64,000 nt of DNA from Ferranicluibacter rubi (GTDB taxonomy: Bacteria; Pseudomonadota; Alphaproteobacteria; Rhizobiales; Rhizobiaceae): assembly GCF_011603255.1 (NCBI RefSeq), contig NZ_JAANCM010000009.1, positions 62,001 to 126,000 on the forward strand. The letters are read 5' to 3'. A program made the translations under genes and the position numbers. Under the pieces are notes generated by a model. It had not been told where the DNA came from. It was given only the letters and a program-made list of their open reading frames with translations, and ran no database searches. Each line of letters opens with the position of its first letter. The first letter of the stretch is position 1. Shown one piece after another: positions 60,004 to 64,000 of the stretch.

Positions 60004-61245
60004 ATGGACCAGACGGTTTCCCTAGAGGCATATGACGTCGAGCGGATACGGCAGGATTTCCCGATCCTGTCGCGGACCGTTTACGGCAAGCCGCTCGTCT
60101 ATCTCGACAATGGCGCCTCGGCCCAGAAGCCGCAGGCCGTCATCGACGCGATCAGCCACGCCTATGCCAATGAATATGCCAATGTCCATCGCGGCCTGCA
60201 TTTCCTGTCGAATGCCGCGACGGATGCCTATGAGCTGTCGCGCGAGAAGGTGCGGCGGTTCCTGAACGCGCCGTCCGTCGACGATATCGTGTTCACCAAG
60301 TCCTCCACCGAGGCGATCAACACGGTCGCCTATGGCTGGGGCATGCCGAAGCTCGGTTCGGATGACGAGATCCTGATCTCGATCATGGAGCATCACTCCA
60401 ACATCGTGCCCTGGCACTTCATCCGCGAGCGGCAGGGCGCCAAGCTCGTCTGGGCGCCGGTGGACGATCAAGGCGTGTTCCACATCGACGACTTCGTCAA
60501 ATGCCTGACGCCGAAGACGAAGCTGGTGGCGATCACGCATATGTCGAATGCGCTCGGCACGATCGTTGATGTCAAGGAGATCTGCCGTATCGCGCATGAG
60601 CGCGGCATTCCAGTTCTGGTCGACGGCAGCCAGGCGGCCGTGCACATGCCGGTGGACGTTCAGGACATCGATTGCGACTGGTACGTCATGACCGGCCACA
60701 AGCTCTATGGCCCCTCGGGTATCGGCGTGCTTTACGGCAAGAAGGAGCGGCTGGCCGAGATGCGGCCCTTCATGGGCGGCGGTGAAATGATCATCGACGT
60801 CAGCGAGGACGCGATCAGCTACAACGAGCCGCCACACCGTTTCGAGGCGGGCACGCCGCCGATCGTACAGGCGATTGGGCTCGGTGTTGCGCTCGACTAT
60901 ATGGACGGGATCGGCCGTGACAGGATCGCGCGGCATGAGGCGGATCTCGCTGCCTATGCGGCCGAGCGGCTTCAGTCGGTCAATGCGCTCCGCGTTATAG
61001 GACAAGCACCGGGCAAGGGTGGTATCTTCTCCTTCGAGATCGAAGGGGTGCACGCCCATGACGTTTCTACGGTTATCGACCGTGCCGGCGTCGCGGTGCG
61101 GGCCGGTACGCATTGCGCCATGCCGCTTCTCAAACGGTTCGGCGTGACGTCCACCTGCCGGGCCTCGTTCGGGCTTTATAACACGCGCGCCGAAGTCGAC
61201 GTGCTGGTCGTTGCGCTGGAACAGGCGCGGAAATTCTTTGCGTGA
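60004..61245 (+). CDS. sufS: cysteine desulfurase SufS
   Basis: 413 residues, group II desulfurase. PLP lysine Lys233 is in VMTGHKLYGPSGIGVLYGKK and the active-site cysteine Cys371 in VRAGTHCAMPLL. NVHRGLHFLSNAATDAYE near residue 60 is characteristic. It donates sulfur within the SUF machinery. Rhizobial operons normally carry both this and an IscS-like desulfurase, as here. No SufE is visible in the operon. Starts 45 bases after sufD. Confidence 0.98.
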   Translation: MDQTVSLEAYDVERIRQDFPILSRTVYGKPLVYLDNGASAQKPQAVIDAISHAYANEYANVHRGLHFLSNAATDAYELSREKVRRFLNAPSVDDIVFTKSSTEAINTVAYGWGMPKLGSDDEILISIMEHHSNIVPWHFIRERQGAKLVWAPVDDQGVFHIDDFVKCLTPKTKLVAITHMSNALGTIVDVKEICRIAHERGIPVLVDGSQAAVHMPVDVQDIDCDWYVMTGHKLYGPSGIGVLYGKKERLAEMRPFMGGGEMIIDVSEDAISYNEPPHRFEAGTPPIVQAIGLGVALDYMDGIGRDRIARHEADLAAYAAERLQSVNALRVIGQAPGKGGIFSFEIEGVHAHDVSTVIDRAGVAVRAGTHCAMPLLKRFGVTSTCRASFGLYNTRAEVDVLVVALEQARKFFA

Positions 61246-61255
61246 GGATACGAGC

Positions 61256-61648
61256 ATGACCCTAGAGACCCCGGCCGACACCACAGGCGAAACGCCGGAT
61301 GCCCGTGACGGCATTGTCCAGTCGGCCATCCCGCCGGAAGAACTGGCGCGGCTGTCGGACGACGTGATCTCCGCGCTGAAGACCGTGTACGACCCGGAAA
61401 TCCCGGCCGACATCTACGAACTCGGGCTGATCTACAAGATCGACATCGAGGACGATCGCATGGTGAAGATCGCCATGACGCTGACGGCGCCCGGCTGCCC
61501 GGTGGCCGGCGAAATGCCGGGCTGGGTAGAGAATGCGGTCGGCACTGTCGAAGGCGTTTCGGGTGTCGAGGTGTCTATGACCTTCGACCCGCCATGGACG
61601 CCGGACCGGATGTCCGAGGAAGCGCAAGTCGCCGTCGGCTGGTATTGA
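61256..61648 (+). CDS. sufT: SUF-associated DUF59/MIP18 protein SufT
   Basis: 130 residues: an N-terminal acidic, variable tail of about 30 residues then the DUF59 domain with YDPEIPADIYELGLIYKIDI and TLTAPGCPVAGEMPGW (conserved cysteine). SufT proteins help mature Fe-S enzymes. The start ATG 61256 is ten bases after sufS, with GTGAGGA overlapping the sufS stop as ribosome binding site. Confidence 0.95.
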   Translation: MTLETPADTTGETPDARDGIVQSAIPPEELARLSDDVISALKTVYDPEIPADIYELGLIYKIDIEDDRMVKIAMTLTAPGCPVAGEMPGWVENAVGTVEGVSGVEVSMTFDPPWTPDRMSEEAQVAVGWY

Positions 61649-61723
61649 TCGCAGGCCAATAGGGTCTTACATTCGAATGCGAAGCACCGGGCCTTGAACC
61701 CGGTTGTTGCAAGGAGAATTTCC

Positions 61724-62116
61724 ATGGGTTTTGCGGTCATGAGCCTGTCCGACGCTGCGGCACAGCGCGTCAACGCCATCGTCGATAACGCGGGTGGCGA
61801 CACGAAGGGCATCCGGCTCTCCATCAAGAAGGGCGGATGCGCAGGCATGGAATATGCCGTCGATCTCGTGAGCGAACCCAATGCCAAGGACGACCTGATC
61901 GAGCATGCGGGCGCCCGTGTGTGGGTCGCGCCCGAGGCGGTGCTCTATCTGCTCGGCACGCGCATGGATTTCGAGGTGACCAAGATGCGGTCGGGCTTCA
62001 CCTTCAACAATCCCAACCAGACATCGGCATGCGGTTGTGGCGAATCGGTCGAACTGAAGCCTGCGGATCTTGCAGCGCTCGCCGCCAAGGGTGATGCGGT
62101 GGTGCGGGTCGGCTGA
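61724..62116 (+). CDS. sufA: A-type Fe-S carrier SufA (HesB/IscA family)
   Basis: 130 residues with the three invariant cysteines: Cys39 in IKKGGCAGMEY and Cys103/Cys105 in SACGCGES. It accepts clusters from SufBCD and passes them to target proteins. AAGGAG six bases upstream fixes ATG 61724 over an upstream in-frame TTG. A small hairpin ACCGGG-N7-CCCGGT (61686-61704) lies in the short gap after sufT. Last gene of the suf operon. Confidence 0.96.
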   Translation: MGFAVMSLSDAAAQRVNAIVDNAGGDTKGIRLSIKKGGCAGMEYAVDLVSEPNAKDDLIEHAGARVWVAPEAVLYLLGTRMDFEVTKMRSGFTFNNPNQTSACGCGESVELKPADLAALAAKGDAVVRVG

Positions 62117-62298
62117 CGGGCAACTGCGACGATACGGCCTGGCAAACGTCGGGTTTCATCCTCATTCGTTGGCGTCGATAGCTCACCGGAGACTTTCCGT
62201 GCTGTCTGCGACTTTACTTTTGATCTCGCAGCAACCGGCCCGACATTATTCGTCCATATGATATCATCGATACGCACCGAAGTGGCAGAGGCACTGAC

Positions 62299-64000
62299 TT
62301 GCCCAGTCTTGACCGGACGACTCTTGAGGCTCTGTATAACGACCATCCCGACGCCGTTATCGTGACGGCGCCGGGAGGCGCGATCCTTTCGGCAAATGCG
62401 GCCGCGGCCAGCCTGTTCGGGTTCGATGCGCGCCTGATGGTCGGCCGACCGTTCTCTCCGCTGCTCGACGAAGCCTTTCCGGATAGCGCGGGCAGCGCGC
62501 ATGACATCTCCGTTCTTTACAAACGCGCAGACGGCACGCGCTTTACCGGGATGACACGCACAATCGCAGTTCACGACGCTGGCGATGTGCCGAGAACATC
62601 TATCCGGATCATTCGTGCCGAACATCTGCGCGACGCCACGGACGACATACCGTCGATCCGCACTGTGGATACGGCCCTCGACGTGATCGCAGAGGGCATT
62701 GCGATCTACGACGAGGACGAACGGCTGATCCTCTGCAACAAGGCCTATCGCCAGCTCTTCGGCCCTGTCGGAGAGCGGCTGCAGATCGGCATGTCGGTGG
62801 CCGATTTCGCGCTGCAACTGCTGTCGGAAGAGGGGATGGAGCTGGGATCGGCCGAGGCCGAAGCCTGGATTCGGCGTCAGGTTGATTTGTTCCGCAGAGC
62901 GGACGGCATGCCGGAGATCTTCCCTTACAACAACGGGCGGTGGCTGAGGGCTGAGAATACGCTGACCGCCGACGGCAATACCGTTGCCATCCGGGTCGAT
63001 GTGACCGACCTGAAGCAAGTCGAACAGGAGCTGGATCGGCAGCGGCAGGACTATGCGACGCTGGTCGAAACCATACCCGACTTCATCACCCGCATATCGC
63101 CCGACCTCGTCTACACCTTCGTCAACCAGCGTTTCGCCGCCTGTATCGGCTTGTCCGCGGACGCCATTATCGGCCGAAGCTGCCTTGATTTCGTCGTCGA
63201 GGACGATCCGCTGGTGGATATTTTCCGCGGCCTGACGCCGGAGGAGCCGGCCACGGCGCAGGAGCAGTGCCGCGTGTCCGCGAATGGCGTGGAGATCTGG
63301 ATGCTGTGGTCGAACCTCGCGGTCTTCGACGGTCGGCGCCTTGTCGAATATGTCACGGTGGGGCGCGATATCACCGAGATGAAGCGGCAGCAGATGCGCA
63401 TTGCCGAGCAGCGTTCGGAGCTGCAGCGGAAGAACGAGGCGCTGGGGCAATTCACCAGCAGCGTCTCGCACGACCTGAAGGCACCGATGCGGCAGATTTC
63501 CATGTTTGCGGAGATGATCGCCGACGACATCGCGACGGACAAACTGGAAGACGTGCCGGTTTACGCAACGCAGTTGCGGAGCAAATCGCGACGCCTGATG
63601 CAACTGGTCGATAGCCTGCTCGACTATGCGCGGATCGCGGATCGAATCGCGAGCCCGCAGCGCGTGGGCTTGCGCGACGTGGTTGAGGATGCGCTCGGCA
63701 ATCTCCAGAACGATATCGCCGAGAGTGGCGCGCAGATTACGGTCGAGGCGCTTCCCGACGTGATCGGGGATTCGGAGCTCCTGAAGCGCCTCTTCCAGAA
63801 CGTCATCGGCAACGCCATCAAGTACCGGCGGACAGGTGTGGTACCGGAACTGACGATTACGGGATGGCGGGACGGGCGGATCGCGCAGATCGCATTTCCA
63901 GACAATGGCGTCGGTATCGATCCGCAACATGCAGACAGGATCTTCGACATCTTCCAGCGGCTGCACCGGGATGAAAGCATCTTCCCAGGTACCGGCGTCG
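62299..64000 (+). CDS. multi-PAS sensor histidine kinase (C-terminus beyond window)
   Basis: 567 codons are visible. There are three PAS-like segments, about residues 10-110, 120-240 and 250-365 (the third with VTVGRDITEMKRQ as its PAC end). A HisKA dimerisation/phosphoacceptor domain follows with SVSHDLKAPMRQI (His391), and the ATPase domain with N-box NVIGNAIKYR and G1 box PDNGVGIDPQ. No membrane segments, so probably cytoplasmic. The first in-frame stop upstream is at 62221 and the only reasonable start is TTG 62299. The kinase's last part and any partner regulator lie outside the window. Confidence 0.88.
   Translation, partial: MPSLDRTTLEALYNDHPDAVIVTAPGGAILSANAAAASLFGFDARLMVGRPFSPLLDEAFPDSAGSAHDISVLYKRADGTRFTGMTRTIAVHDAGDVPRTSIRIIRAEHLRDATDDIPSIRTVDTALDVIAEGIAIYDEDERLILCNKAYRQLFGPVGERLQIGMSVADFALQLLSEEGMELGSAEAEAWIRRQVDLFRRADGMPEIFPYNNGRWLRAENTLTADGNTVAIRVDVTDLKQVEQELDRQRQDYATLVETIPDFITRISPDLVYTFVNQRFAACIGLSADAIIGRSCLDFVVEDDPLVDIFRGLTPEEPATAQEQCRVSANGVEIWMLWSNLAVFDGRRLVEYVTVGRDITEMKRQQMRIAEQRSELQRKNEALGQFTSSVSHDLKAPMRQISMFAEMIADDIATDKLEDVPVYATQLRSKSRRLMQLVDSLLDYARIADRIASPQRVGLRDVVEDALGNLQNDIAESGAQITVEALPDVIGDSELLKRLFQNVIGNAIKYRRTGVVPELTITGWRDGRIAQIAFPDNGVGIDPQHADRIFDIFQRLHRDESIFPGTGV

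Noticed and set aside
61945-63966. 673-codon minus-strand open frame opposite sufA and the histidine kinase
   Set aside because: The plus strand carries recognisable SufA and kinase motifs; the antisense product has none.

Overview
The window is chromosomal core DNA of an alphaproteobacterium, almost certainly a member of the Rhizobiaceae (Rhizobium/Agrobacterium/Ensifer relatives). The basis is the RecA sequence with its GAAC-N7-GAAC LexA box, the recA-alaS neighbourhood, the purC-purS-purQ / purL-bolA-grxD arrangement, an iscS-sufBCDS-sufT-sufA operon preceded by an Irr-type operator, and rhizobial intergenic palindromes. Base composition is high GC throughout, so many antisense reading frames are long but not genes. 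I cannot fix the genus. I see no prophage, insertion sequence, CRISPR array, rRNA or tRNA gene.

Layout. 1-8.2 kb: a pseudouridine salvage pair (psuK-psuG, cut by the left edge), recA with two LexA boxes, alaS, a GNAT acetyltransferase and icd. 8.4-15.2 kb: a FUSC-family exporter with a secreted partner, trmJ-like methyltransferase and murI, a HerA-like ATPase, then a VapBC toxin-antitoxin pair. 15.4-18.9 kb: rpsD, glsA, ttcA and an inositol monophosphatase-like gene. 19-21.5 kb: two tandem Bcr/CflA-type MFS exporters. 22-35 kb, mostly minus strand: the purine cluster (purB, purC, purS, purQ, purL) with bolA, a small basic protein and the CGFS glutaredoxin grxD at its end. It is interrupted by a PagL-like deacylase, a MocR regulator facing a DUF1127 gene, a lipoprotein, and a cyclic-di-GMP group (PAS-GGDEF-EAL protein and a PilZ protein).

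35-42 kb: rpe with a coupled membrane protein, a P1 peptidase with a branched-chain-amino-acid-type binding protein, and a molybdenum-cofactor maturation operon (XdhC, a MoeA-like/MobA-like fusion, TfoX domain) with no hydroxylase genes beside it. 42-52 kb: NUDIX hydrolase, RhlE helicase, M23 peptidase, DUF455 protein, Bcp peroxiredoxin, a large AsmA/DUF3971 envelope protein and tyrS. 52-54.6 kb: anmK, a PIN/RHH toxin-antitoxin pair in toxin-first order, and an alpha/beta hydrolase. 54.7-62.1 kb: the complete SUF iron-sulfur cluster operon with two cysteine desulfurases. A multi-PAS histidine kinase runs off the right edge.

How the parts fit: peptidoglycan supply and recycling (murI, anmK), SOS repair (recA), purine synthesis, and Fe-S biogenesis with its likely carrier/regulator proteins (SUF operon, BolA, Grx4-type glutaredoxin) are the coherent physiological units. 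The parts that look accessory are the two toxin-antitoxin pairs, each wedged against a core gene. The most interesting leads are the overlapping ICE-like half-sites on the suf promoter, the dense TTGTC half-site array between the MocR and DUF1127 genes, and small conserved-looking genes embedded in core operons (between bolA and grxD, between purS and purQ). I found no convincing wholly new multi-gene system.
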